Part shown: positions 41,973-50,049 of the stretch, piece by piece
How the letters are laid out: each line of letters begins with the position of its first letter
Numbering within the stretch: the first letter of the stretch is position 1
Source of the DNA: Oscillospiraceae bacterium
GTDB taxonomy: Bacteria; Bacillota; Clostridia; Oscillospirales; Oscillospiraceae
Direction: 5' to 3'
NCBI GenBank assembly: GCA_015068495.1
Contig: SVKL01000003.1
Location: 1-64,000, forward strand
DNA length: 64,000 nt
Made by a program: the position numbers and the translations under genes
Notes under the pieces: generated by a model
The model's database searches: none
What the model saw: the letters and a program-made list of their open reading frames with translations, nothing else
What the model was told of the DNA's origin: nothing

Positions 41973-42353
41973 ATGAAGAAACAACAGTGGATATTACTGG
42001 GCATTACTGCCGTTTTTCTATGTCTTATCATTGGCATATTTGTTGGGAGAAATCTAACAGGTGCATATATTCCAATAGAAAAAGCAATCGCTTCGGATTC
42101 AACCGAAACAAACAACACTACTCAACAGCAGGACGGAAGAATTGATCTCAATACTGCAACCCTACAGCAGTTACAGCTGATTCCGGGAGTTGGTGAGGTC
42201 ATTGCGCAACGGATTTTAGACTACCGTACGGAACAGGGTGGTTTTCAAGCAGTTGAAGAACTTTTGAATGTCAGTGGTATCGGAGAGAAGAAATTTGAAC
42301 AGATAAAGCAATATGTCAAAATTGCTGACAGCACCGAAAATTCCGGCAGCTGA
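41973..42353 (+). CDS. ComEA-like helix-hairpin-helix protein
   Basis: This 126-residue membrane-anchored DNA-binding protein starts at 41973 (MKKQQWILLGITAVFL) with AGGAGGT upstream; a longer frame start overlaps the dacF region and is rejected. It has one membrane helix (about 6-26), a Thr/Asn/Gln linker, and a helix-hairpin-helix domain: IDLNTATLQQLQLIPGVG with LLNVSGIGEKKFEQIK. ComEA in competent bacteria binds incoming DNA. The short form may serve uptake or surface DNA binding. Exonuclease III follows 24 bp on. Confidence 0.85.
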   Translation: MKKQQWILLGITAVFLCLIIGIFVGRNLTGAYIPIEKAIASDSTETNNTTQQQDGRIDLNTATLQQLQLIPGVGEVIAQRILDYRTEQGGFQAVEELLNVSGIGEKKFEQIKQYVKIADSTENSGS

Positions 42354-42377
42354 TGTAATTTAACCGGAGGGATTACA

Positions 42378-43133
42378 ATGCGTTTTATTTCTTGGAATGT
42401 AAACGGCCTTCGTGCGTGTATGCAAAAAGGCTTTATGGACTTTTTTAACGATGTGGATGCTGATTGTTTCTGTCTGCAGGAAACAAAGCTGCAGGAAAAT
42501 CAAATTACTGTGGATATGCCTGAATATCACCAATTCTGGAATTACGCTGAGAAAAAGGGATATTCCGGAACAGCAATTTTCAGTAAAATGCAGCCGCGGT
42601 CTGTACGTTTGGGCATAGATGCAGATGAACACAACACCGAAGGGCGCGTCATTACCTTGGAGTATGCGGACTTCTACTTGGTTACCTGCTACACGCCAAA
42701 CGCACAGCGTGAGCTGGCAAGACTTGACTACCGGCTGCGTTGGGAACAGGCCTTTTCAGACTATCTCACCAGCCTCGATAATGTGAAACCTGTTGTGCTC
42801 TGCGGAGATTTGAACGTCGCTCATAAAGAAATTGATCTGAAAAATCCTGCATCTAACCGGGGAAATGCAGGCTTTTCCGATCCGGAACGCAACTGTTTTT
42901 CCGAGCTGCTCAGCAAAGGATTTACGGATACCTTCAGGTATCTGAATCCGGATGTGACCGGCGCATACACCTGGTGGAGTTATATGTATCAGGCACGGAA
43001 GAACAATGCCGGATGGCGAATTGATTACTTTCTGGTATCCGACCGTATCGCAGATAAAATCACGGCAACTCCGATTTATTCTGACATTCTTGGCTCTGAT
43101 CACTGTCCCATTGGTTTGGAGCTGAATCTATAA
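42378..43133 (+). CDS. xth: exodeoxyribonuclease III (AP endonuclease)
   Basis: Xth is an AP endonuclease and 3' exonuclease of the EEP fold, 251 residues. Motifs: WNVNGLRACMQKG, CLQETKLQE (Glu34), GDLNVAHKEIDL near 142-153 with catalytic Asp and Asn, and GSDHCPIGLEL at the end with the catalytic His. It follows comEA-like. Its last 74 bp overlap, tail to tail, the coding end of the 140-residue protein on the minus strand. Confidence 0.95.
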   Translation: MRFISWNVNGLRACMQKGFMDFFNDVDADCFCLQETKLQENQITVDMPEYHQFWNYAEKKGYSGTAIFSKMQPRSVRLGIDADEHNTEGRVITLEYADFYLVTCYTPNAQRELARLDYRLRWEQAFSDYLTSLDNVKPVVLCGDLNVAHKEIDLKNPASNRGNAGFSDPERNCFSELLSKGFTDTFRYLNPDVTGAYTWWSYMYQARKNNAGWRIDYFLVSDRIADKITATPIYSDILGSDHCPIGLELNL

Positions 43134-43482
43134 TAATTTTTGCCTGCCCGTTTGTGATTTCCAAGCGGGCGGCTTCAATTTCGTCCAAATGCGCAAAGGG
43201 TTTACCGGAACGAACTATGTAGTCACTGTCTTCATTTGTAATTAGTGAAAAGCGCAAGCTATCACCGTTTATGTATTTTGCCGGCACACGGGATTGCAGA
43301 GAGAATCCGTTATCCGTTGGATAACAGATGCCTAAATCCCTTTCGCTCTCTCCATCGGAAACCTTCACACGAAATTTTCCTTCGAACGGGAGTGCGCAGG
43401 TGCAGGTGAAGAGATAGTACAATCCTTCTTTTTTGACTTTTGCCGCACCTACGCACTTATCCAAGTAGAAAATATCAAACAT
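43060..43482 (-). CDS. hypothetical protein behind a sequestered ribosome binding site
   Basis: This gene encodes 140 residues from the ATG at 43482 (MFDIFYLDKCVGAAKVKKEG). A start 7 codons upstream would lie inside the hairpin. AAGGAGGTG precedes the ATG but forms part of an 18-bp stem with the sequence after mazF. The protein is soluble, beta-rich, with CTCALPFEGKFRVKVSDG and a C-terminal EIEAARLEITNGQAKIII. I recognise no family. The last 74 bp overlap the 3' end of xth in opposite orientation. Its only visible upstream gene is mazF, 47 bp away. Confidence 0.65.
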   Translation of the reverse strand: MFDIFYLDKCVGAAKVKKEGLYYLFTCTCALPFEGKFRVKVSDGESERDLGICYPTDNGFSLQSRVPAKYINGDSLRFSLITNEDSDYIVRSGKPFAHLDEIEAARLEITNGQAKIIIDSAPNQWDSDQSQECQNKSELP

Positions 43483-43484
43483 AA

Positions 43485-43526
43485 AAACACCTCCTTGCAG
43501 CAAATCTATGCTGCAAAGAGGTGTTT
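43485..43526 (-). terminator. 18-bp hairpin: mazF terminator that also buries the next Shine-Dalgarno
   Basis: Bases 43485-43502 pair with 43509-43526, 18 positions with 17 Watson-Crick pairs and one G-U in the minus-strand RNA; the loop is 6 nt. The arm next to the following gene contains AAGGAGGTG, its ribosome binding site, and a UUUUU run joins the stem to the AUG. It can act as terminator for mazF and as a translation block. Confidence 0.75.
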
Positions 43527-43528
43527 CA

Positions 43529-43888
43529 TTACCTTGGCTCGTTCAATCCAAAACTGACAGCAATTGCATCATCAACCATCGCCATTTGGCTCTCGCCCAA
43601 ATGTCCCATATGCTCCCGTAAGCGCCGTTTGTCAATGGTGCGTATCTGCTCTAATAGGATAACAGAATCCTTACTAAGACCTACGCTGCCGCCTGCAATA
43701 TTGATATGGGTCGGTAATCTTGCTTTGCCTGTTTGGCTGGTGATTGCTGCTGCTATCACTGTGGGAGAATGTCGGTTACCGGTGTCGTTTTGAACAATAA
43801 GGACCGGTCGCGTGCCTCCCTGCTCGCTGCCAACAACCGGCGATAAATCCGCATAGAATATATCGCCGCGCCTGACTGTGCTGTCCAT
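43529..43888 (-). CDS. mazF: MazF/PemK-type endoribonuclease toxin
   Basis: MazF cuts mRNA at short single-stranded motifs. The 119-residue protein (start [15 protein letters not shown]) shows [29 protein letters not shown] and the C-terminal [13 protein letters not shown] typical of the MazF/NdoA group. The start at 43888 has GGAG 10 nt upstream, and a GTG three codons earlier is too close. In Bacillus the order is lipoprotein-alr-ndoAI-mazF. Here the lipoprotein and nnrD are upstream but neither alr nor a mazE/ndoAI antitoxin is present in the 137-bp gap. Confidence 0.9.
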   Translation of the reverse strand: MDSTVRRGDIFYADLSPVVGSEQGGTRPVLIVQNDTGNRHSPTVIAAAITSQTGKARLPTHINIAGGSVGLSKDSVILLEQIRTIDKRRLREHMGHLGESQMAMVDDAIAVSFGLNEPR

Positions 43889-44025
43889 GTGCTTCACACT
43901 CCGAGATATCTTGCCAGCGCTACCGGATTTCCATTATGTAACGCGGCTAATGGTATTCTCCCACGCACACTGGAAAAATATACGGTTGCGCTGTCAAATT
44001 ATCCTATGCACATAGTTGTAAAAAG
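43889..44025. other. gap between the lipoprotein gene and mazF, no gene found
   Basis: On the minus strand one frame stays open for about 34 codons and ends at a TGA 8 nt before the mazF ATG, but it has no plausible start codon with a ribosome binding site. The plus strand also has an open stretch. Either could be the remnant of a lost antitoxin gene; neither resembles one by eye. Confidence 0.3.
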
Positions 44026-44586
44026 CTACAGATAATTGAAATTTTCAACACTTACAGTCAATATACGACGCTCTTTCCAAAAAATTTCACTTTCGGCAGG
44101 TACGCCATTTTCAACGGATATGTGCAGGCGAAGCGCCTCTTCGGCGTATGTATCATCAATAATGATTTGATAGCTCTCTTCCCCTGTTGTGCACCCTCTT
44201 AAAAAGCCGCTGCGCAAGGTCTTTATCAGTAGCCACGGGGCTGTCACCGGTGTTACCTGACCGTCAGCAATGGTCGGAAATGCAAGCACCTTGTCATCAA
44301 AGGTGATTCCGGCGCCACTATCAGTAATCTTTCCGGTTATACCTGCGATACTTGTGGGCTCAACAACAGAAAATGTGAGATTCCCCTCCGAATCAGATAC
44401 ACAGTCCATAGAAAACTGATAGACCTTTTCTCCGTAATCGGCTGTGATAGTGGCAGAAAAGCTACAGCCGTTGCTGTCAAGGACTCGATTGCGTAATGCA
44501 AGCGCCTTATCTGTTGGCGCATTAGCGTGACTGCAGCCTGAGAGTAAAACCGTAATACAAAGAATGGAGGCTATCAATAGCCGCAT
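44026..44586 (-). CDS. GerS/YdcC-like lipoprotein
   Basis: This 186-residue lipoprotein has a lipobox LLSGCS at residues 15-20 (lipidated Cys18). It is related to the LolA/RseB-type beta fold of YdcC in Bacillus and GerS in Clostridioides, the latter needed for spore cortex processing. The conserved pattern of alternating strands ends in EVENFNYL-like KVENFNYL (SVENFNYL here). It follows nnrD by 12 bp. The role in spores is inferred from family and gene order only. Confidence 0.75.
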   Translation of the reverse strand: MRLLIASILCITVLLSGCSHANAPTDKALALRNRVLDSNGCSFSATITADYGEKVYQFSMDCVSDSEGNLTFSVVEPTSIAGITGKITDSGAGITFDDKVLAFPTIADGQVTPVTAPWLLIKTLRSGFLRGCTTGEESYQIIIDDTYAEEALRLHISVENGVPAESEIFWKERRILTVSVENFNYL

Positions 44587-44598
44587 GGGGTTCCCACC

Positions 44599-45426
44599 TT
44601 ATTTCAGAAGTCGCGGAAGAACCTTTAACATATCCGTCGGAAGCATTCCGTACTGACCGATTTCCTTTGCACAGACATCCCCGGCAGCTCCGTGAAGCCA
44701 CGCGCCGTACGCTGCCGCCTCCAAAGGTGCAATACCTTGTCCAAGCAATGCAGTAATTACACCTGCTAGCACGTCACCGCTTCCTCCAACCGCCATACCG
44801 GGATTGCCTGTAGGATTGATGTAATGATTTTCTCCGTCAGTAATAACGGTGCGGTTACCTTTCAGAAGCACAATGGACTGGGTATTTACAGCAAGCGCTT
44901 TGGCATCTTGAACCTTGTCCCCGGTTCGCGTTCCGCCAAGTCGGCAGAACTCCCCCTCGTGAGGTGTCAGAATCGTCGTGCCTGTCCTACCACGCAGTAT
45001 ATCTATATGCCCCTCCAACACGTTTATGCCATCTGCATCCACCACAACCGGGCCATCAAAACATTTCAGCACTGTCTTTACAATGGCAAATGTTCTGTCA
45101 TTACACCCCATTCCGGGACCCACAAGCACAGCATCCATTTTGGGAAACAATTTAACAATTGCATCAATCGCCTCTTCTGTATTCTCAGGAATCGGCAACA
45201 CAATCGGCTCGTTCAGTTTCACAGCCTCAATAGCGTAAATGCTCTCCGGCACAGCCAAATATACCAAGCCGGCGCCGCTCCTAAGCGCTCCCATTGCAGC
45301 TAATGCAGCAGCGCCGGTGTAGCCACGGCTGCCGCATAGCAAAAGAAGCCTGCCAAAATCACCCTTGTGACTGTCAGGCGCTCTGTCCGGCAGGATTTTC
45401 TGAATGTCTTCGAACTGTAATTCCAT
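44599..45426 (-). CDS. nnrD: ADP-dependent NAD(P)H-hydrate dehydratase
   Basis: NnrD dehydrates damaged NAD(P)HX using ADP, restoring NAD(P)H. The 275-residue protein has the ribokinase-like fold with SHKGDFGRLLLLCGS at the start, LVGPGMG, VVVDADGIN, TPHEGEFCRL and the C-terminal GSGDVLAGVITALLGQG motif with the catalytic Asp. The start at 45426 has GAGGTG with 6-nt spacing, and the GTG three codons upstream is inside that Shine-Dalgarno. The epimerase half (NnrE), often fused, is absent here. Confidence 0.93.
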   Translation of the reverse strand: MELQFEDIQKILPDRAPDSHKGDFGRLLLLCGSRGYTGAAALAAMGALRSGAGLVYLAVPESIYAIEAVKLNEPIVLPIPENTEEAIDAIVKLFPKMDAVLVGPGMGCNDRTFAIVKTVLKCFDGPVVVDADGINVLEGHIDILRGRTGTTILTPHEGEFCRLGGTRTGDKVQDAKALAVNTQSIVLLKGNRTVITDGENHYINPTGNPGMAVGGSGDVLAGVITALLGQGIAPLEAAAYGAWLHGAAGDVCAKEIGQYGMLPTDMLKVLPRLLK

Positions 45427-45495
45427 TTTATTCACCTCTTTAGCTAAAATATCGTATCACGGAGAGGGTTTTTCGTCAAGAATTGGAAATAATGC

Positions 45496-45524
45496 TTGCA
45501 TTTTCAAATAAAATATGCTAGTCT
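45496..45524 (+). promoter_or_regulatory. promoter of the pheS T-box transcript
   Basis: TTGCAT (45496-45501), 17 bp, TAGTCT (45519-45524), with TGC before the -10. Confidence 0.6.
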
Positions 45525-45530
45525 TTATAA

Positions 45531-45788
45531 AGATATGTAAAAGCAAAGACTGGGTTGTCTTATGTTGGTCACACGCACACAGAGAGAGCGGAATGGTGGG
45601 AACCGCTTGCGCGCAGCATAGGGCCTTCCCCCACGAGCTGCTGCCTGAAAAATGAAGTAGGGTCTGCCGGGTGATTCCGTTAAACATCTTAGGTGTGTTT
45701 GCGCCAAAAGAGCGTCATTTGACGAATTGCGGGTGGTACCGCGGAGGAAGTCCTTCGTCCCGATTGCGGGAGGATGGACTATTTTTTA
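45531..45788 (+). ncRNA. T-box leader (phenylalanine) of pheS-pheT
   Basis: The leader has AGAGAG and GGAATGGTGGGAACC in stem I, a UUC (45626-45628) in the specifier region, the conserved T-box GCGGGTGGTACCGCGG (45729-45744) and a terminator hairpin from 45749-45780 followed by TTTTTT. The UUC fits phenylalanine. The antiterminator pairs the T-box with the upstream side of the terminator. Confidence 0.92.
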
Positions 45789-45819
45789 TGTGTATAACCG
45801 TTTGAAAGGAGCAAATAAG

Positions 45820-46863
45820 ATGAAACAACAACTAGAGCAGATTAAATCCAAGGCTCTTGCAGAATTGCAGGAAGCAAGTACCCCTGCTATGTTGGAGGAG
45901 CTGCGTGTGCGGTATCTCGGCAAAAAGGGTGAGGTTACTGCTGTGTTAAAGCAGATGGGTGGTCTGTCTGCTGAAGAACGCCCCATTATGGGTCAGCTGG
46001 CCAACAGTGTCCGCGCCGAAATTGAGCAGCAGCTCGATGCACGGAAAACAGAAATTAACGCTGCTGTTTTGGAGCAGAAGCTTGCTGCTGAAGCACTGGA
46101 TGTAACCGTTCCGGGCAAGGAGATTTCCATTGGCCACGAGCATCCTATGAATCAGGTTTTGCAGGAAATTAAAGATATTTTTGTCGGCTTGGGCTACCAA
46201 ATTGTTGACGGTCCTGAAGTGGAATTGGCTGATTACAATTTCACACGGCTGAATATTGAAGAGGGTCACCCTTCCCGTGACCGTTCCGATACATTCTATT
46301 TTAACGACGATGACTCCGTTTTGCTGCGTACACAGACGAGTCCTATGCAGATTCGTGTAATGGAGAACGCCAAGCCTCCCATTTGCATTTTGGCTCCCGG
46401 TCGTGTATACCGTAAGGACGAAGCGGATGCAACCCACTCCCCTATGTTCCACCAGATTGAAGGCCTTGTGGTGGACGAGAACATTACAATGGGTGACCTT
46501 AAGGGTGCCCTTGTCACCCTTATGAAACGTATCTACGGTCAGGATGCCGTTATGCGCTTCCGTCCCCACCACTTCCCCTTTACAGAACCCAGCTGCGAGA
46601 TGGATATGCAGTGTCACAAGTGCCACGGTACCGGCGAGGTAGACGGACAGGTTTGCTCCACCTGTCACGGCGAAGGCTGGATTGAGCTGTTGGGCGCCGG
46701 TATGGTGCATCCGGAAGTGCTGCAAAACTGCGGCATTGACCCGGAAAAGTATTCCGGTTTTGCCTTTGGTATGGGCCTTGAGCGTATGGCTATGGGACGA
46801 CTTCGCATTACTGACCTGCGTTTGATTTTCGACAACGATGTCAGATTCCTGAATCAATTCTAA
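45820..46863 (+). CDS. pheS: phenylalanyl-tRNA synthetase alpha subunit
   Basis: PheS is the catalytic class II subunit, 347 residues. The start at 45820 (MKQQLEQIKSKALAEL) has AAAGGAG upstream; a frame start 31 codons earlier lies in the T-box and is rejected. It has an N-terminal coiled coil, then motif 2 region with FRPHHFPFTEPSCEMD and motif 3 GFAFGMGLERMAM. A four-Cys zinc-like insertion is present (CHKCHGTG and CSTCHGEG), a regular feature in Firmicutes. pheT follows after 13 bp. Confidence 0.96.
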   Translation: MKQQLEQIKSKALAELQEASTPAMLEELRVRYLGKKGEVTAVLKQMGGLSAEERPIMGQLANSVRAEIEQQLDARKTEINAAVLEQKLAAEALDVTVPGKEISIGHEHPMNQVLQEIKDIFVGLGYQIVDGPEVELADYNFTRLNIEEGHPSRDRSDTFYFNDDDSVLLRTQTSPMQIRVMENAKPPICILAPGRVYRKDEADATHSPMFHQIEGLVVDENITMGDLKGALVTLMKRIYGQDAVMRFRPHHFPFTEPSCEMDMQCHKCHGTGEVDGQVCSTCHGEGWIELLGAGMVHPEVLQNCGIDPEKYSGFAFGMGLERMAMGRLRITDLRLIFDNDVRFLNQF

Positions 46864-46876
46864 GGAGGTACAGACA

Positions 46877-49264
46877 ATGAAACTGAACAGAAAATGGCTT
46901 CACGAAGATTTTGTGGATTTGTCCGGTGTTTCCGACAAGGAATTTGTGGAAAAGCTGACAATCTTCGGACAAAAGGTTGAAACCTATGAACGTATGGACG
47001 CTGAAATCAAGAACGTTGTTGTTGGTAAGGTTGTGAGCATTGTTCGCCACGAAAACTCTGACCATATGTGGGTATGCCAGGTAGATGTGGGTCAGGACGA
47101 TCCTGTACAAATCGTTACCGGCGCGCAGAATGTGAAGCAGGGAGATTTGGTGCCTGCTGCGCTCCACAACTCCTACCTCCCCGGTGGTATTCATATCACC
47201 AAGGGCAAACTCCGCGGCGAACAGTCTAACGGTATGCTCTGCTCCTTTGCAGAACTGGGTCTTACCCAAAACGATCTTCCCGGCGCTTATGAAGACGGCA
47301 TTTGGATTCTGAATGATGAAGACTGCAAGCCCGGTGACGACATCAATCTGGTGATTGGCAACGATGACACCGTTGTGGACTTTGAAATTACCAATAACCG
47401 CCCCGACTGCTACTCCATCATCGGTTTGGCCCGGGAATCTGCCGCAGCATTCGGTCTGCCTATGAAGCACCACGAGCCTGTTGTCAAGGGCAGCTCCGCC
47501 GGTTCTATGTATGAAATGCTGGATGTGGAAGTACCTGCAACGCAGCTGTGCAACCGCTATACCTCCCGTATGGTTGCCAATGTAAAAATCGGCCCTTCTC
47601 CCAAGTGGCTGCGTCAAAGACTCCGCGCCAACGGCGTGCGGCCCATTAACAATATTGTTGATATTACCAACTATGTTATGCTGGAGTACGGCCAGCCTAT
47701 GCACGCGTTTGATTACCGCTATGTGGCATCCGGCAAGATTGTTGTCCGGGAAGCAGAAGCCGGCGAAACACTTACCACACTGGATGGCAACATCCGGAAT
47801 TTGAAAGCCGGAATGCTTGTAATTGCTGACGAATCCAAGCCTATCGGCCTTGCCGGCATTATGGGCGGCGAAAACTCCGAAATTATGGACGATACCACTA
47901 CGGTTGTCTTTGAGTCTGCCAACTTCAACGGCACCTCTATCAGACAGACTGCCTTGGCTTTGGGTATGCGTACCGAAGCCTCCGGTAAATTTGAAAAGAA
48001 TCTGGATCCTTTGATGACTGTACCTGCAGTGCAGAGAGCCTGTGAGCTGGTGGAACTGCTTGAATGCGGCGATGTTATGGATGGAATGATTGACGTCGTC
48101 AACTATGTTCCCAATCCGAAAACTGTGCCCTTTGAAGTGGATAAAATCAACGCGCTGCTGGGTACAAATATCTCCCGTGAGGATATGGTAAAATACCTGA
48201 ATTTACTGGAGATTGAGGTCAAGGGCGATGAAGTGTACGCCCCCTCTTGGCGGCCTGACCTGAATTTGATGGCTGATATTGCAGAGGAAGTCGGACGTTC
48301 CTTCGGTTACAACGAAATTCCCATTACCGACTTTAAGAATGCAACACAGGGTGGCTACACACCGGCAATGATGCTGGAAACTGCCGGCGGTCGTCTGTGC
48401 CGTGCATTGGGCTACAGTGAAATCATCACCTATTCCTTTGTCTCCCCCACAATTTTTGATCAAATTCGCATTCCCGAAAACAGCACCCTTCGCAACACTT
48501 TGCGAATTCAAAACCCCTTGGGCGAAGACACATCCATTATGCGTACCACTGCCCTGCCCTCTATGCTGGACATTCTCTCCCGGAATAACGCTTATCACAA
48601 CAAGGCTGCAAAGCTTTATGAAATGGCGAAAATCTATCTGCCTGCAGAGGGTAAAGTACTGCCCGAGGAGCCCAAGATTTTGGTGTTAGGCACCTATGGC
48701 GACGACGCAGATTTCTTTACCATCAAGGGCGAACTTGAGACGATTTTCAAGGGCCTGCGTATGCCGAAGGCAACCTACACCGCTGAGAAAAACAATCCCT
48801 CCTACCATCCCGGACGCTGCGCTCGGGTTACAGTTGCCGGAGTTGATGTGGGTTATGTGGGTCAGATTCACCCGCTGGTTGCAGAAAATTATGACATTGA
48901 CGCTGAAATTTACTGCGCAGAAATCAATTTCACATCACTGCTCGCGCTCCGTCTGCCGGAACCCACCTATGTTCCCCTGCCCAAGTATCCGGCTGTCTCT
49001 CGAGACCTGTCCTTGGTCTGTGATGAAAACATTCCCGTTGCAGATGTGGAGAACATCATTGAAAAGGCTGCCGGCAAGCTGCTCAAGAGCATCCGCTTGT
49101 TCGACATTTATCGCGGCACCGGCGTCCCGGAAGGCAAAAAGAGTTTGGCATTTTCCCTTGAACTGCGTGCAGAGGACCGGACATTGACCGATACCGATTC
49201 CGAGCAGGTTGTTTCCAAGATTTTGGGATCCTTAAAAGAGACAATTGGTGCCATTCTCCGCTAA
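46877..49264 (+). CDS. pheT: phenylalanyl-tRNA synthetase beta subunit
   Basis: PheT is 795 residues and forms the alpha2-beta2 enzyme with PheS. In order: an N-terminal domain, an EMAP-like tRNA-binding domain (about 40-150, VTGAQNVKQGDLVP), the B3/B4 editing domain (about 210-390), B5, the inactive class II core and the C-terminal anticodon-binding FDX-ACB domain (about 700-795, PKYPAVSRDLSLV). AGGAGG lies before the ATG. It is in the T-box-regulated unit. No terminator is seen before the ireB promoter. Confidence 0.96.
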   Translation: MKLNRKWLHEDFVDLSGVSDKEFVEKLTIFGQKVETYERMDAEIKNVVVGKVVSIVRHENSDHMWVCQVDVGQDDPVQIVTGAQNVKQGDLVPAALHNSYLPGGIHITKGKLRGEQSNGMLCSFAELGLTQNDLPGAYEDGIWILNDEDCKPGDDINLVIGNDDTVVDFEITNNRPDCYSIIGLARESAAAFGLPMKHHEPVVKGSSAGSMYEMLDVEVPATQLCNRYTSRMVANVKIGPSPKWLRQRLRANGVRPINNIVDITNYVMLEYGQPMHAFDYRYVASGKIVVREAEAGETLTTLDGNIRNLKAGMLVIADESKPIGLAGIMGGENSEIMDDTTTVVFESANFNGTSIRQTALALGMRTEASGKFEKNLDPLMTVPAVQRACELVELLECGDVMDGMIDVVNYVPNPKTVPFEVDKINALLGTNISREDMVKYLNLLEIEVKGDEVYAPSWRPDLNLMADIAEEVGRSFGYNEIPITDFKNATQGGYTPAMMLETAGGRLCRALGYSEIITYSFVSPTIFDQIRIPENSTLRNTLRIQNPLGEDTSIMRTTALPSMLDILSRNNAYHNKAAKLYEMAKIYLPAEGKVLPEEPKILVLGTYGDDADFFTIKGELETIFKGLRMPKATYTAEKNNPSYHPGRCARVTVAGVDVGYVGQIHPLVAENYDIDAEIYCAEINFTSLLALRLPEPTYVPLPKYPAVSRDLSLVCDENIPVADVENIIEKAAGKLLKSIRLFDIYRGTGVPEGKKSLAFSLELRAEDRTLTDTDSEQVVSKILGSLKETIGAILR

Positions 49265-49290
49265 AAAATAAATATTTTACAAAGAAGTAC

Positions 49291-49319
49291 TTTACACCGG
49301 AACAAAAATAGTCTATAAT
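49291..49319 (+). promoter_or_regulatory. sigma-A-like promoter of ireB
   Basis: TTTACA (49291-49296), 17 bp, TATAAT (49314-49319), with an AGGAGG Shine-Dalgarno 20 nt later. Confidence 0.65.
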
Positions 49320-49352
49320 ACTTCTTACTATTCGGAAGGAGGTCACAGCACA

Positions 49353-49610
49353 ATGGATAAATCTCAAAGCACCATCAAATTTACTGTTCCCGGCGACGAA
49401 AAGGAAAATATGCACGCAATTCTCCGGAGTGTCTTTGACGCTCTGAACGAAAAGGGCTATAACCCTATCAATCAGATTGTTGGCTACCTGCTCACGGAAG
49501 ATCCCACCTATATCACCAACTACAACAATGCCCGCAGCAAGATTTGTAAGATTGACCGTGATGAGCTTATGCAGGAGCTGGTGCGCTGCTATCTGTTTGA
49601 TAATGCGTAA
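49353..49610 (+). CDS. ireB: IreB family regulatory phosphoprotein
   Basis: IreB (UPF0297) is a small helical protein, 85 residues, phosphorylated on N-terminal Thr by the PASTA kinase in enterococci and linked to cephalosporin resistance control. The sequence TIKFTVPGDEKENMHAILRSVFDALNEKGYNP has the family shape and the Ser/Thr-rich N-terminus. In Firmicutes it is usually followed by ruvX/yrzB; here the next gene is an unrelated 93-residue protein. Confidence 0.9.
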   Translation: MDKSQSTIKFTVPGDEKENMHAILRSVFDALNEKGYNPINQIVGYLLTEDPTYITNYNNARSKICKIDRDELMQELVRCYLFDNA

Positions 49611-49670
49611 ACCCAACGGGAGGCTTTTGCCGCCGCAATCGTCTCCCGATTTTATTTCTAGGAGGTCACT

Positions 49671-49952
49671 ATGTCCGAAGGATTGACATATAAAGGCCAT
49701 CCGCTGATGCGTATGGATAGTTTGATTTACTACGGCTCTATGGCCGACAGCCACATTGTAATGCTACAAATTTTGGAAACAAAAAAGGTTAACGATGTGG
49801 ATATTGCCACACGGGTTTCCGTGCAACTTCAATTGACAGATCCCACTGCAAAGAGCCGTGACCGTGTTGTCAAGAAGAGTGAAAAGCCCGGCTTCTACAC
49901 AGCCTTGGATGTGGGCTGCGTCTGGTTGGAAAGAGCGCTGGCTGGCAAGTAA
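49671..49952 (+). CDS. hypothetical protein, 93 residues
   Basis: This small soluble protein starts at MSEGLTYKGHPLMRMDSLIYYG with AGGAGGTCACT upstream. It has a compact fold-like pattern: HIVMLQILETKKVNDVDIA, then TRVSVQLQL and a Lys-rich loop before GFYTALDVGCVWLERAL. I recognise no family. It is co-transcribed with ireB and ends at a terminator at 49961-49998. Confidence 0.7.
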   Translation: MSEGLTYKGHPLMRMDSLIYYGSMADSHIVMLQILETKKVNDVDIATRVSVQLQLTDPTAKSRDRVVKKSEKPGFYTALDVGCVWLERALAGK

Positions 49953-49960
49953 ATATGTTA

Positions 49961-49998
49961 AAAACCACCGACACTGATTCGTGCCGGTGGTTTTTTTT
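49961..49998 (+). terminator. terminator after the ireB unit
   Basis: AAAACCACCG at 49961 pairs with CGGTGGTTTT at 49985-49994, extended inward by CAC/GTG with one mismatch. T8 follows. It separates the ireB unit from spoVAD. Confidence 0.85.
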
Positions 49999-50028
49999 GT
50001 TATATTCTCTCTTATTTGCTGCATACTA
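49998..50028 (+). promoter_or_regulatory. candidate forespore (sigma-G/F) promoter of spoVAD
   Basis: TGTTATA (49998-50004), 17 bp, CATACTA (50022-50028). The Bacillus sigma-G -10 consensus is CATAMTA, matched exactly; the -35 resembles TGMATA less well. spoVA genes are sigma-G-controlled in Bacillus. Confidence 0.5.
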
Positions 50029-50049
50029 ACCAAAAAGGACGGTGTCAAT

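Noticed and set aside
43898-44025. Short open frames on both strands upstream of mazF as a candidate antitoxin
   Set aside because: Neither has a start codon with a ribosome binding site and neither resembles MazE/NdoAI.
45727-45819. 31-codon N-terminal extension of PheS
   Set aside because: It lies inside the T-box terminator; the ATG at 45820 has the ribosome binding site and gives the family N-terminus.
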